A DNA stretch of 64,000 bases, from the NCBI RefSeq assembly GCF_023159225.1, contig NC_063162.1, positions 90,047,880-90,111,879 on the forward strand, read 5' to 3'. Source of the DNA: Perognathus longimembris pacificus (taxonomy: Eukaryota > Chordata > Mammalia > Rodentia > Heteromyidae). Position numbers and translations under genes: made by a program. Positions 21,640-32,270 of this stretch are shown one piece after another (position 1 is the first letter of the stretch; each line of letters starts with the position of its first letter). Under the pieces are notes generated by a model. The model had not been told where the DNA came from and ran no database searches. It saw nothing but the letters and a program-made list of their open reading frames with translations.

Positions 21640-22563
21640 TCCCAAAGTATTTTGCATATATCTACAAAACTTACATATAACCTAGCATATAACTATTAAT
21701 GTGACAATCAAACAATGGTTGAGGAGCAGATAACAAGTAATCTGCAAACGGGCTGTAACGGCAGAAAGGGAGGCCATTAAAGAGAAGCAATTAGCTTCTG
21801 TGTGATTTGTGCAGAATTCTCTCACTATAAATCAGACAACAAAAATTAAAATTTGCATAAATATACCTAAAGAATTTATTTTAGGCAGTGTGATTGTGTA
21901 GCAGCAAATGGTGCTTTTTGAGTTCCATTGTTGATTCATCAAGGAACACTAGGCAGGAGCATGGATCTCAGAGCCCCCCACATTCTAGATCCCAAATCCA
22001 TCCACTCACTTATGTGTGAGTGAGGCACCATCTTAGCTTTGAATCTTTGAAGTAGTTACTTCCACTCTTTATGACATAAAAGATTTGGCAAACCCAGAGG
22101 TTTGCAGAAATAAGATGGAAATAAGGAAATAATATTGTAATCATTTATGTGGACTAGTTTTTTAAAAATCACAATGAAAATTTATGCTTGAAATGTTTAA
22201 GACATGACCTGTTGGAGAATCTCTGACATGTTAGAAGCTTTAATTGCTTTGTATTTTTAATTGGAAATGCCTGATTGATACTTGTGATTTAAAGTTGACA
22301 TGAACTCTGGAGTATAATTAAGTTTATAATGCTTAAGTGCTTAGCAATTTGAAGTTATTACATTTCAAAAGACAGGGAACAACTTGCAAAAATGCTTTAC
22401 ATTTTTTGTTCTTGAGAAAAAATTAAATACCATATGCAAGTCAAAATGTTTAAGGGAATTTAATGATGTAAAATTTTAATTTTTTTGCTCATCCAATATA
22501 CTAAACAGTAGGTTATTAGTTAAAGATAATAAAAATAAGAGCATTATGCTTATTTATTTAATG
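21640..22563. other. Unassigned, repeat-poor DNA
   Basis: About 900 bp of AT-rich sequence without recognised repeats or coding potential. Confidence 0.55.
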
Positions 22564-22565
22564 TT

Positions 22566-22784
22566 AGTACTGGGCCTTGAACTCAGAACCTCAGGCTCTC
22601 ATTTGGCTTTTTTGATGAAGTCTAGAGCGCTTGAACCACATGACAACTAACACCTCCATTGCTGCTTAATCAGAAATAAGAGTCTCATAGCCTTTTCTTT
22701 CCTGGCTGGTTTTGAACCTTGAATTGCAGATGTCAACCTCCTGGGTAGCTAGGATTATATTCAAGAGCCATAGGCACTTGGCAT
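22566..22784 (-). mobile_element. B1(7SL)-Geo dimeric SINE, reverse
   Basis: 'agtactgggccttgaactcag' (Geo side), 'gcttaatcagaaataagagtc' (linker), 'cctcctgggtagctaggatt' (B1 side). Confidence 0.75.
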
Positions 22785-22904
22785 ATGCTTAGTATTTTTT
22801 AATTACTTAATTTATAAATCAACTAGCAAGAAAAGAATCAAATTTAGGAATCAAAAGAATCAAGTTTAGGAAAAATTCCACTTCGGGTTTTGTTTTTCTT
22901 TTGT

Positions 22905-23240
22905 GGTGTTTTAAGCTGCTTTGTTATTCAGGCTGATCTCACACTTAAAATTTTAATTAATTGCCAGTGGGAAGGTTTGAACTCAGGACCTGGGTGCTGT
23001 CTCTCAGCTTTTGTCACTCAAGGCTGGCCCTCCACCACTGGAGGCACAGTTGCACTTCCAGCTATTTGGTGGTTAATTGGAAATAAGTCTCACAATTTTC
23101 CTGCCTGGGCTGGCTTTGAATCTTCAGTAGCTAGGATTACAGGTGCGAACCTCTGGGCCTAACACATCTCACACTCCATCCTCCTGTTTCTCCCTTTCAG
23201 CACTGGGATTACAGACCTGTACCACAAAATTCAGTCTTTT
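22905..23240 (-). mobile_element. B1 SINE split by a B1-Geo SINE, both reverse
   Basis: The flanking B1 halves are at 22905-22945 ('gttattcaggctgatctcac') and 23163-23240 ('cactgggattacagacctg'). Between them, 22960-23162 is a reversed B1-Geo ('gaactcaggacctgggtgctg...ggattacaggtgcg'). This nested arrangement shows B1-Geo insertion after the monomeric B1. Confidence 0.65.
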
Positions 23241-23684
23241 AATCAACTACACTGACAAGTTACACATTTAGATAGCTATAAGTGGTTTGTTTTGCATATA
23301 AACACCTCCATTTTTACTGACATATTAAGCCAATGATGATTATTGCTGGAAACATGACAACATGACAAGTTTATGTCACTCTGGAAAACTCAGTTTATTT
23401 TACTGTTCACTTCTAGATAGATATGTTTCTTGTATTTAAAATAAATAGGTATTTAATAAAAATCATATTTAATATAGAAAAATTGTAAGATGAGAGGTAG
23501 TATATGAAACAAACTACCAGTAGCATGCCAAAAGACAGGTACTGTTATTTTGGTTCTCTCTCCCTGTGCATTTACACATCATGCATATGTGGAAAATGTT
23601 TATTATCATATATACATATATTTGTTTACTCATATGCATATGGACATATAGGTAGATAATTCATTTTTAGTATTAGGGCAGAAC

Positions 23685-23875
23685 ATAGAGCCTTGTGCTT
23701 CCTAGGCAAATATTCTACAACTTGAGCTAGGTCCTCAGCCTCTATTTTGGTTTGTTTGTTTTGGTAACGTGGTTTCCCTATCTTTGTCCCAGCTAACCTG
23801 GAACTTCTGATCCTTCAGCTTTTAGTATTTAAGTCACTGGCATTACAGGTCTGTGCCACCATCGGCGACCTTTTC
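23685..23875 (-). mobile_element. Old B1-ID type SINE, reverse
   Basis: ID-like start ('agagccttgtgcttcctaggc...acttgagctaggtcctcagcc'), then a B1 part ('tgatccttcagcttttag...ggcattacaggtctgtgccacc'). Confidence 0.6.
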
Positions 23876-23989
23876 ATATATTTTGAAAGCATTAAATTAT
23901 TTATTCTACTGCAATGCAATTTTATGTGTTATTTTAATTTTTTGTAATCTGTAGAAACGTGTGCAGAATCTATCAGGGAGGGAAGTCAG

Positions 23990-25200
23990 AATTGGACTGG
24001 TGGTGCACGACCACCAGGCGGGACGACAAGTTCTATGCAGCCTGGGTAACAGGGAGGGAGGTCTCGCGGTGGCCACCTGCTATCGTTCCCAGACAGTCAG
24101 ACAGACACATACACGCACTCGGAACCTCGTCGGTCCCCTCTGTGTGTGAAGGGATGTGTCGATGTCCTTTCCATTTCTCCTTCCTGGAAGTGTCATCTTA
24201 AAGACACGTGGTGTACAAAGCAAAGGGAAGATTGTGCGGTGCACAACCCGGACGGATCCGCTGGGGGAAAGGGTTGGGGGCTGCGCCCCCCGAGTTGCTT
24301 TACCCGTGGATTCCAAATCCTAGCTAGCAAGACCGAGATCCGGGACGCCCTGGGAGCCGCCCGAAGCCGGTTCCTTCTTTCCCACCGAAGCAGTAGGAGG
24401 CACGCTCCTCAGGGCAGCCAAGTGCTCCGCAAACACGGACGGTTCTGGGACAGCCGCCCCGCACTGCTCGCCCTACCTAGCCCAAAGCTCTGTCTCTCCA
24501 CGCGCTCGGCCCCACACTGCTCTGTCCAGCCCCAGTCTATCCGCCACTTCCAGCACCGCCCCCTGCGGCACCGCCCCGCATTGCCCTGTTTGGCCCAGCG
24601 CCACCCCGCCCCGCTCCTCCCGCCCCGCCTCTCCCGGCCCCACCCACCCGCCCCGCCCTGCGCAGCCCGCCCCGCCCCGCCCTGCGCAGCCCGCCCCGCC
24701 CTGCGCAGCCCGCCCCGCCCTGCGCAGCCCGCCCCGCCCTGCGCAGCCCGCCCTACACCGCCCCTAAGCTCCGCCCACTCAACCCTGCCCTTCACCGCCC
24801 CACAGCTCCAGGTCAGACCCTCCCTTCACCACCCAGAAGCCCCGCCCCTCGCCTTCCCTGAAGTCTTGTCCCAGCATCCCGCCCAGGAGCTCCTCTAAGC
24901 CCAGCCAGAACTGCTCTATCGGGAGCAGCATTGCTCTGCCTCGCCCTGGGAGGATGCTGTCCCTTGACCTGAAATTTCCGTCAGAAAAGACCATAGACAG
25001 GAGTTCAACTCTCCCAGGACCCAGGACCCAGGTGAGAGTTCCATGGAAAGCAGGACGGCCTTCTCCACCTGCGGGAGCGAGGGTGCCCTCTTGTCCCCAC
25101 AGAGGATCCCGTGGCCATGCTACTCATCCTGTCCTCCCTTGCCTGTTCTGAGAGCAGAATCCTGGCTAAGGACTCACTCTTGGGGTTCCTGGGGCAGGAG
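23990..25200. promoter_or_regulatory. CpG island
   Basis: This is the only GC- and CpG-rich stretch in an otherwise AT-rich window. It holds many GC boxes (CCGCCC/GGGCGG), the 19-bp CCCGCCCC-GCCCTGCGCAG array at 24648-24750, and flanking CCGCCC clusters. No TATA box is obvious. Such islands usually mark broad promoters. A good splice-donor-like CAG|GTGAGAG at 25029-25038 would suit a plus-strand first exon. The 250-codon plus-strand open frame (24146-24898) is a proline/alanine-rich by-product of base composition, and I do not call it a gene. Transcription is inferred, not seen. Confidence 0.7.
24648..24750. repeat. 19-bp tandem array with alternating GC boxes and TGCGCA
   Basis: The palindrome CTGCGCAG occurs at 24658, 24682, 24701, 24720 and 24739. 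The last four are spaced exactly 19 bp apart, and the first interval is 24 bp. Between copies lies CCCGCCCCGCC, a GC-box (Sp1/KLF-type) sequence. TGCGCA is an NRF1 half-site. Confidence 0.95.
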
Positions 25201-25587
25201 CTCAAGGGACGTTTTTACACATTGCTTGTGACCTACAAGTATCTCAAAACTCAACGTTGGGTTCTTAAAAAGCAAACACAAAACAGTTTACAATATTTCA
25301 TGTTTACATGACATTTCTCCTTTTTTCAGTTGGCCAATTTTAATTTTCAATTAAATAATTAAAAAATTATTTAACCTCTACTTTGGAGTACCAGAAGTTG
25401 GCCAGACTTTACTAAAACAATAGACTTTAAGCAGACATATGGGAATATGTATTGACATATGGGAACACACACCTTTATTAACTTTAAAATATCATGTCAT
25501 TCCTGCTTTGTGAGTTTTATGCATGTGCTGGGTGTCTGAAAACCCCCAGCGGAAGGCTTCACCATCCTGGTACATCCTGATAGGTGA

Positions 25588-25822
25588 GCCTGGCCAGGAT
25601 ACCTGCTCATGTCTGTGTAATCCTGCCTATTCAGGAGACTGATCTGAGGATCAAGGTTCAAAGCAAGCCAAAATAGGAAACTGTGAGACTCTTATCTCCA
25701 ATTAACCACCAAAATCCCAGAAATGGAGCTGTGACTCAAGTGATAAGGCACCAACCTTGAGCCAAAAAGCTCAGGGACAGCACCCAGGGCCTGAGTTCAA
25801 GCTTGAGGACTCAGACTTGGTT
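25588..25822 (+). mobile_element. B1(7SL)-Geo dimeric SINE
   Basis: 'gcctattcaggagactgatc' (B1), 'caattaaccaccaaaatcc' (linker), 'tgactcaagtgataaggcacc...gcctgagttcaagc' (Geo). Confidence 0.85.
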
Positions 25823-25844
25823 GTGCGTGTCCATACACACACAT

Positions 25845-25920
25845 AAAATAAAACAAAACAAAACAGAAAGAAAGGAGTGTAGGAAGGAAGGAAAGGAAGG
25901 AAGGAAGGAAGGAAGAAAAA
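25845..25920. repeat. (AAAAC)n/(GGAA)n purine-rich microsatellite
   Basis: Short AAAAC repeats followed by interrupted GGAA units, just 3' of the B1-Geo SINE. Confidence 0.9.
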
Positions 25921-26315
25921 CATAGAGACCCTCACAGATGGGGCTGGGGCTGATATTGGGAGAAGTCTCAGCCAACCATTGTCAACTGTGAGAACCCAGA
26001 TCTCCAGACAGGTAGGGTGTGGAGGAGCAAGTAGGTCCTTGGAGGGGTCCCAAAAAGAATTCCTGCTAAAACACAACCATTCAAGAAATTGAGGGCCATG
26101 GTTGAGGGGAGCAAGAAACTGGGGCCATGGTTGAAGAAAAGTGCTGTGTTCATGTTAGAGGCATTATCCCAGACACAGGCAAAGCAAACATGTTCAGAGG
26201 AGATAGTAAACTGTTTGAGACAGAAGAAGGTACATCCAGGACCTGGCAGAGTAATTTCTGGAAATAGGATTTAGGAACACATCTGTCTGGCAGCAGGAAG
26301 ACACTGTCCCTGGTT

Positions 26316-26445
26316 TGTGCTCTCCCAAATTCACAGGTTGAAGTCTAATTCCCAATGCTGTGGTGTCTGGAGTGAGATTTTTAGAGGTAGAGGCAATGAG
26401 CAAACAGCCTCCATGAATGGAGTCCTTATAAAAGAGACCCCACAA
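26316..26445 (+). mobile_element. MaLR (MST/MLT1-like) LTR fragment
   Basis: 'aaattcacaggttgaagtc', 'attcccaatgctgtggtg', 'catgaatggagtccttataaa' and 'agagacccc' match the 5' to middle order of a MaLR LTR. The 3' part is lost or lies beyond the B1 at 26446. Confidence 0.6.
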
Positions 26446-26572
26446 TGGGGTGCATGGTAGCACATGCCTGTAATCCCAGCACTTGGGAGGCTAAGGCAGG
26501 AGTTAAGCAACCAGGGGTATAGAGTGAGATCCTAAAATAAACAAATAAATGAATACATAAATAAATAATAGA
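26446..26572 (+). mobile_element. B1 SINE (monomeric)
   Basis: 'atggtagcacatgcctgtaa', 'cccagcacttgggaggctaagg' and 'gagtgagatcctaaaataaac', with an (AAATA)n tail to about 26570. Its first half is close to consensus B1. Confidence 0.85.
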
Positions 26573-26880
26573 AAGGCCAAGACACCTAAATGACTGTGGG
26601 TCCTGTAATGGAGGGAGTCTGGGGTTTGATGTTAGAGATAGCAAGCAATCTCTTGAACATGTCAAATATTCCTATAAGAAACATATAGAGGAAGTAAAAT
26701 CTGGGTTTTAGTGTTTATTGCATCAAGGACATCCTCTGGCTCTGATTTCCATACCTATGAAGTGCGGTAAGAATTCCTACTCCACTTATTTGTTGGGAAA
26801 TTGAGGGACCTGTATAAAGTATCTATGATAACAATTTATTTAATGGTTGAGCATTTCTCATTCCAAAACCTGAAACCCTT

Positions 26881-28312
26881 TGAAAATCTGTAACTTAAAA
26901 AAAAAATTTATTTTATTTTATTTTTAAAATTTTTATTATCAAACTGATATACAGAGATGTTACAGTTTCATACGTTAGGCATTGGATACATTTCTTGTAC
27001 TGTTTGTTACCCTGTCCCTTATACCCCCCTCCCTCCTCCCCCTTTCCCTTTCCCCCCCTGAGGTGTTCAGTTCACTTTCACCAAACAGTTTTGCAAGTAT
27101 TGCTTTTGTAGTTGTTTATCTTTTTTTACCCTGTGTCTCTCAATTTTGGTATTCCCTTTCAATTTCCTACTTCTAATAACAGTATACACAGTTTCCAAAA
27201 TACTCAGATAAGATTACAGAGATAGTGTAGGTACAACCACTGGAAGGTGATACAAGAACATCATCAATAATAGAAGCTACAGATACAGATGGGACGTTGA
27301 AAGTAGTTACAACTGTGATATAACAATCGTTTCCATAACATGGAGTTCATTTCACTTAGCATCATCTTATGTGTTCATAAGGGTATAACTATTGGGCTCT
27401 TGTGATGCTCTGCTATGACTTGCCTAAACCTGTACTAATTATTCCCAATAAGGGAGACCATAGAGTCCATGTTTCTTTGGGTCTGGCTCACTTCACTTAG
27501 TATATAATTTTTTCCAAGTCCTTCCATTTCCTTACAAATGGGGCAATGTCATTCTTTCTGATAGAGGCATAAAATTCCATTGTGTATATGTACCACATTT
27601 TCCTGATCCATTCATCTACTGAGGGGCATCTGGGTTGGTGCCAGATTCTAGCTATGACAAATTGTGCTGTGATGAACATTGTTGTGCTGGTGGCATTACT
27701 GTGATTTTGTTTGTGGTCTTTTGGATAGATACCCAAAAGTGGGGCTTCTGGGTCATAGGGGAGTTCTATATTTAGCCTTTTGAGGAATCTCCATACTGCT
27801 TGCCAGAGTGGCTGAACCAGCTTACATTCCCACCAACAATGAAGTAGGGTTCCCTTTTGGCCACATCCCCTCTAACAATTGTTATTGTTAGTTTTCTTGA
27901 TATATGACATTCTTCCTGGGGTGAGATGGAATCTCAATGTTGTTTTGATTTGCATTTCTTTTATGGCCAGTGATGTAGAGCACTTTTTCATATGTCTCTT
28001 GGCCATTCTCATTTCCCCATCAGAGAAGTCTCTTTGTAAGTCTTTAGCCCACTTGATGAGGGGGCTATTTATTCTTTGCGGTTTTGTTTTGGAAGAAGGT
28101 AATTTTTTTAGTTCTGCATATATTTTAGAGATGAGGCCTTTGTCTGTTGTATGGCCGGCAAAGATCTTCTCCCAGTCTGTGGGTTTTCTGTTTATCTTGC
28201 GAGCTATGTCCTTTGCCTTGCAGAAGCTCTGCAGTTTGATGCAGTCCCTTTTGTCCAACCTTTCTTTGATTTGTAGCCTTTCTGGGTCATTGTTAATGAA
28301 AATCTGTAACTT
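26881..28312 (-). mobile_element. 5'-truncated L1 with perfect 16-bp TSDs, reverse
   Basis: TSD tgaaaatctgtaactt at 26881-26896 and 28297-28312. The 1.4-kb insert carries the C-terminal third of ORF2 on the minus strand. Two open pieces are 28258-27872 (it contains GRMSYIKK and [19 protein letters not shown]) and 27736-27497 (it contains DEWIRKMWYIYTMEF). They are in different frames because of indels between them. The 3' UTR (27496 down to 26897) has a G-rich block on the minus strand and ends in an A-rich tail. It is not replication-competent (no ORF1, endonuclease or RT core). It is less decayed than the other L1 copies here. Confidence 0.95.
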
Positions 28313-28381
28313 TTTAAGGAACTCTGATGTGACAGGTTACTGTCAAAATTGAAGTTCATGAAAAAAATACAAAATTACCTT

Positions 28382-28717
28382 GAGGTTGTTAGGTCCTCTC
28401 CCTGAGGGCTCCATGCAGATGCCCCACCTCATTAAGTCTCCACCCAGTTACCTGGGTAACCTGCAGACCTGGAGGCAGTTACCTCCCCTTTCCCTGAGGT
28501 CACATCCTAATCCACCTGGCCATACCCCTTGCCCCTGCCCTAGATATAAGGCAGGGCTGGGTGGGGGTCGCTCCCTCTCTCTCTCTCTCTCCCTTCTCTC
28601 CGGCCATGGATCATCTTGGCCACAGGCCAGCAATTCAGTAATAAACTTTCTCTCCTGCCTGAATACCACGTGGCGTTCTCCTTTACCGGCTACTTACTTT
28701 AAAAACCTAACAGAGGT
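28382..28717 (+). mobile_element. Complete solo LTR with 5-bp TSDs
   Basis: The LTR spans 28387-28712 (326 bp). It opens with TGTTAGG and closes with CCTAACA, a perfect 7-bp terminal inverted repeat. The TSD gaggt is at 28382-28386 and 28713-28717. It contains a TATA-like 'gatataagg' at about 28541, a (TC)n stretch at about 28573-28592 and an AATAAA at about 28641, giving a U3-R-U5 order on the plus strand. There is no internal retroviral sequence beside it, so recombination between two LTRs has removed the provirus body. The family is not identified. The same family begins again at 63919. Confidence 0.9.
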
Positions 28718-29087
28718 TATGTGTGTTATGTGTATACAAGATAAAGGAATTTTACATTTATATCCTTATATTATTTGCAAGGTATATCTTTATGTGTGTG
28801 CAGACATTTCTAAATCCAAAAAATTCCAAACCATTTCTAATTCTTGGTATTTTGAATAAGGTAAAGGAAGAATCTGGAGATTGGCTTTAGTAGTGACTTT
28901 TGGCTAAATCTATCATCTTAGGTGCTTCTGAAGCTCAGGAAGGAAGCTCCTTTGTTTTCTAATTTCCATGTGTGACTAATTCAAGCTGTTCAGAGTGATT
29001 ACCAGTAGAGTTGGGTGGGGCCTATAACAGGTGCACCAGATATGTCCAGGCTAAACCATAGGAAGAAATTCCAAATTAGGAAGCCAA
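28718..29087. other. Unassigned spacer
   Basis: No supported feature. Confidence 0.45.
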
Positions 29088-29290
29088 GGAGGCAGTGGCT
29101 CACACTTGTAATCCTATTCAGGAGGCTAAGATCAGAGGATCTAGATTCCAAACTAGCCCAAGAGAGTCATATCTCCAATTAATTAGCAAAAATGTCTTAT
29201 TGGAGGTGTGACTCAAGTGGTAGAGCACAAGCCAAAAAGCTGAGCAAGAGCTTGAGGCCTAGAGTTCAAGCCCCAGTATTGGCCCCTGAA
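29088..29290 (+). mobile_element. B1(7SL)-Geo dimeric SINE
   Basis: 'agtggctcacacttgtaatcc' (B1), 'ccaattaattagcaaaaatg' (linker), 'tgactcaagtggtagagcac...agagttcaagccccag' (Geo). Confidence 0.85.
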
Positions 29291-29382
29291 AAGATACTTA
29301 AGAGGTGTAATCATGAATTTATATGAAAGTATTTGTTTTAGTGTACACACATACGAGTGTGTGTATGTCTGTGTGCATGTGG

Positions 29383-29573
29383 GGCTTGCTCTGTTATCTT
29401 TTTAGATTAAGCCTGGTGCTATATCACTTGAGCCACACCTTCACTTTTTGCTGGTTAATTGGAGATAATACGTTCACAGACTTTTCTGTCTGGGCTGGCT
29501 TCAAACTGTGATTCTCAGATCTCAGCTCCCAGAGTAGCTAAGATTACAGGGGTGAATCTTCAGGGCCTGGCAG
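29383..29573 (-). mobile_element. B1(7SL)-Geo dimeric SINE, reverse, truncated
   Basis: Partial Geo ('atcacttgagccacaccttc'), linker 'ggttaattggagataatac', and B1 ('ctcccagagtagctaagatt'). Confidence 0.8.
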
Positions 29574-29623
29574 TTTTAGCTACTTTTATGTGTGTATAGT
29601 CAGAGCCAAATAATTTATAATGA

Positions 29624-29860
29624 CAAAAGTAAGGAATTTTTTTTTTTTTTTGCCAGTCCTGGGCCTTGGGCTCAGGGCTTAAGCACTGTCCCTGGCTTCT
29701 TCCCGCTCAAGGCTAGCACTCTGCCACTTGAGCCACAGCGCCGCTTCTGGCCGTTTTCTGTATATGTGGTGCTGGGGAATCGAACCTAGGGCCTCGGGTA
29801 TACCGAGGCAGGCACTCTTGCCACTAGGCTATATCCCCAGCCCCAAAAGTAAGGAATTTT
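29624..29860 (-). mobile_element. IDL-Geo SINE with perfect 17-bp TSDs (young subfamily), reverse
   Basis: TSD caaaagtaaggaatttt at 29624-29640 and 29844-29860. The body 29641-29843 carries the same diagnostic variants as the copies at 9482 and 10280 (cccgctcaagg, gccgcttc, aacctaggg, aggctatatcc) plus a few private changes. Confidence 0.97.
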
Positions 29861-31085
29861 GAGGTTGATCTGTGTGAGTCCTATTGATTCAGCTAGTTGT
29901 ATCTGGTGAAATTAGAGAACTAAATCAGTGTTAGAAAATGAATTATATAAGCCTACACAATGATCCCCATTGTGTTGTGGGTGTATATAACACTTTCCAT
30001 GAATGCTGCTTCTTAGAAGAGAAACATTTCACTCTACGTATGGGAAATAGTCTTTTTTTTTTTTTTTTTTTAAAGAAAAATGAGCCACAAACAAGACCTC
30101 CGGGAAATGAGCAGGAGAAGCCCACACTCTCTGTATAAACATAATGATTTCCAAGTACTCAGAGCCCCCACTTTGCTTAGAAATGCTCCCTGCTTTACTG
30201 CAGGCCATGATCATGGGCAGACTTTCCTGACAAGCGTTTTGCTCTTAGTTATCATTGTACTGATACTGGCTGTCAGAGCCTTGTGAATTGTGCAGCAAAC
30301 ACCATGTAATTACATGAGCCTTCTGTGCTCTGACTTACCACACCTATTTCATCACTACATTTTCTAACTGGGGAGAAGAAACCCAAGATATAAGGCGATG
30401 GTGGAAAATTGGCACTGTGGATATTGAAGAACCAATGACACTATATTAAACTTCAAAATGAAAGAAGGGTCTTGATGGAAAAATTCACTTGCTTCCACTT
30501 GCAAAGGTCAACAGATACCATTCTGGAAACATGGGTGATTTTTTCATGTGATCTGTAAATACTTCAGGGGTTTAGAAATGGTTGCTGTTACCTAATCATT
30601 TTGGTGACTATAAATTCTCAGACATCATTGGTCTCTGTCTTCTTGTTACACCCTAGGACCTGCCCAATGTAGAGGCTGTGATAGGTTTATGCTAAAGTAG
30701 ATTATCAAAGCCCTGCTGCTTTTTTTGTTTTTGAACCTAAATAAACATTCTAGCACAATATTGAATATATGCAAGTATTTGAGTTTTGAATATAGGAGTT
30801 ATTTCTTTAAATAATCAAAATCACTTAAGGAAAATAGAGCTTTGAATACAAAATGCAGTGGCTCTTTTTATTTGAAAACAATAGTTACCCTTCCAAGTTT
30901 CAATAAGTTGTTTTCAATCAATGTTTCATTGGTAGAATCAGACGTTGAAGGAAAAATTGTAGGAATGGCATTTAAAATTTAAACAGTCTCTTTTGGTACC
31001 AAATGAAATATCTGATGCCTGCACTTAGGAAGTTTTTAAAACCAAGGTCTTTTGCACATTGACATGCATAGTCCTGATAGACATT
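29861..31085. other. Unassigned DNA with a long T run
   Basis: Mostly unique-looking sequence. An 18-19-base T run lies at about 30053-30071 with no recognisable SINE attached. Confidence 0.5.
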
Positions 31086-31087
31086 GG

Positions 31088-31175
31088 AAAAGCTAGGCAT
31101 GACAGCATATTCCCACAATACCCAACTATCAGGAAGACAGAGGCAGGAAGATTGAGAGTTAGAGGCCAGAGTTCC
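31088..31175 (+). mobile_element. B1 SINE fragment
   Basis: 'aaagctaggcatgacagc', 'cccacaatacccaac', 'agacagaggcaggaagattg', 'agaggccag': a diverged B1. Confidence 0.6.
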
Positions 31176-31919
31176 AATTCTGATGATTCTTTGGAAGACT
31201 GAGGACACCCCAGTTATTTTGGCGAGGTGATTGTAAAGTCAAGGGCAAATGACTCAATGAATTGACTAGAGAAGGGAGAGGAGTCAAGGCCAAGAGTTTA
31301 CTTCCTATAGGAAACCTTTGAATAAAGAAAGGTTGACAGCCCTAGCCTCCATGGGAATCCTATCACTAGTCCCTTAATTGAAGTATTTAGCTATTGAGAA
31401 ACAAGAGTGATAGCTTTCTAGAGCTCATCAGAAATGTTAGAAACCAGTCTAAGTTTGTTCCCCAAAGTTTTAGTGTGACTATAGTATTCTTTTGTTTGTA
31501 TCAATTTTCTGGAGTTCATTTAGATAGATATTATTTTATATAATTAGAGACATAGACATTAGGCCTCTGCTAAGAGTATCTTCCTTTGGTCTCACTGTGT
31601 GTGAATGCCTAGATGATGGAATTCTTGAATGCACAGAACAGAATATTCTTAAATTGATCGTTCTAAATCTGTATGTACTTCAAGATGGACTAGTCCTAGA
31701 AAGCATTACAGCCTCCAGTGAATAAAGAAGGTGCCTTTCTCCCTGAATACAATGCACTGTTTTGGCTGCTTAGGTTTGTCAAGGAATGAAATGAAGAGCA
31801 CTGATTGCAGCTGCAGCAATAACAACAGAGGTAGATAAACAAAGGCACAAGACCCAGAAACGCAGAATTCAAATCAGGGGTTTGTAAACCCCAGGCTTAA
31901 AGGTGAACTGTATATTTGT
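31176..31919. other. Unassigned DNA
   Basis: About 740 bp with no feature I can support. Confidence 0.5.
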
Positions 31920-32270
31920 ACAAATTTAAAAAACAGTTTTAAAATATATATTACATAAATGTTGCCACTTTAACAATTTTTAAACACTAAGTACATTCAC
32001 AGTATAGAGTATCTAGCACTGTTTCCAGACCTTCTCATTATCCCAAGCTGAAACTGTACCTATTAAGCAATCACTTTCCATTCCCCTCCTCCCCCAGTCA
32101 CCCTTCTACTGTCCATTCCTATGAATTTGCCAGTGGTAGTTACCACAAGTAAATGGCATGATACATTTGTCTTTTTGGGTCTGGCTTATTGAACATAGAA
32201 TGCAGAACCTAGAATAACTTAAGATTTATCTGTATTGTGCCATTGGTAAATAAAGTTTTATTGGAATTGA
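31920..32270 (-). mobile_element. Ancient L1M-type 3' end, reverse
   Basis: The plus strand shows reversed landmarks in order: 'tgtttccagaccttctcatta', 'ctgaaactgtacctattaag', 'ctatgaatttgcc', 'gggtctggcttattgaac'. These are typical of old mammalian L1M 3' ends. Confidence 0.65.

Noticed and set aside
24146..24898. A 250-codon plus-strand open frame, the longest in the window
   Set aside because: It runs through the CpG island and the 19-bp GC repeat. Most of it is proline/alanine/arginine-rich translation of GC boxes, with other long frames on both strands at the same place. No domain is recognisable.
25101..25110. Splice-acceptor-like CCCCACAG just after the donor at 25032
   Set aside because: Pairing it with that donor would give an intron of about 70 bp, and there is no coding evidence on either side.
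27872..28352. Opposed open frames of 128 and 157 codons
   Set aside because: The minus-strand frame is L1 ORF2. The plus-strand frame is its antisense translation and has no independent support.
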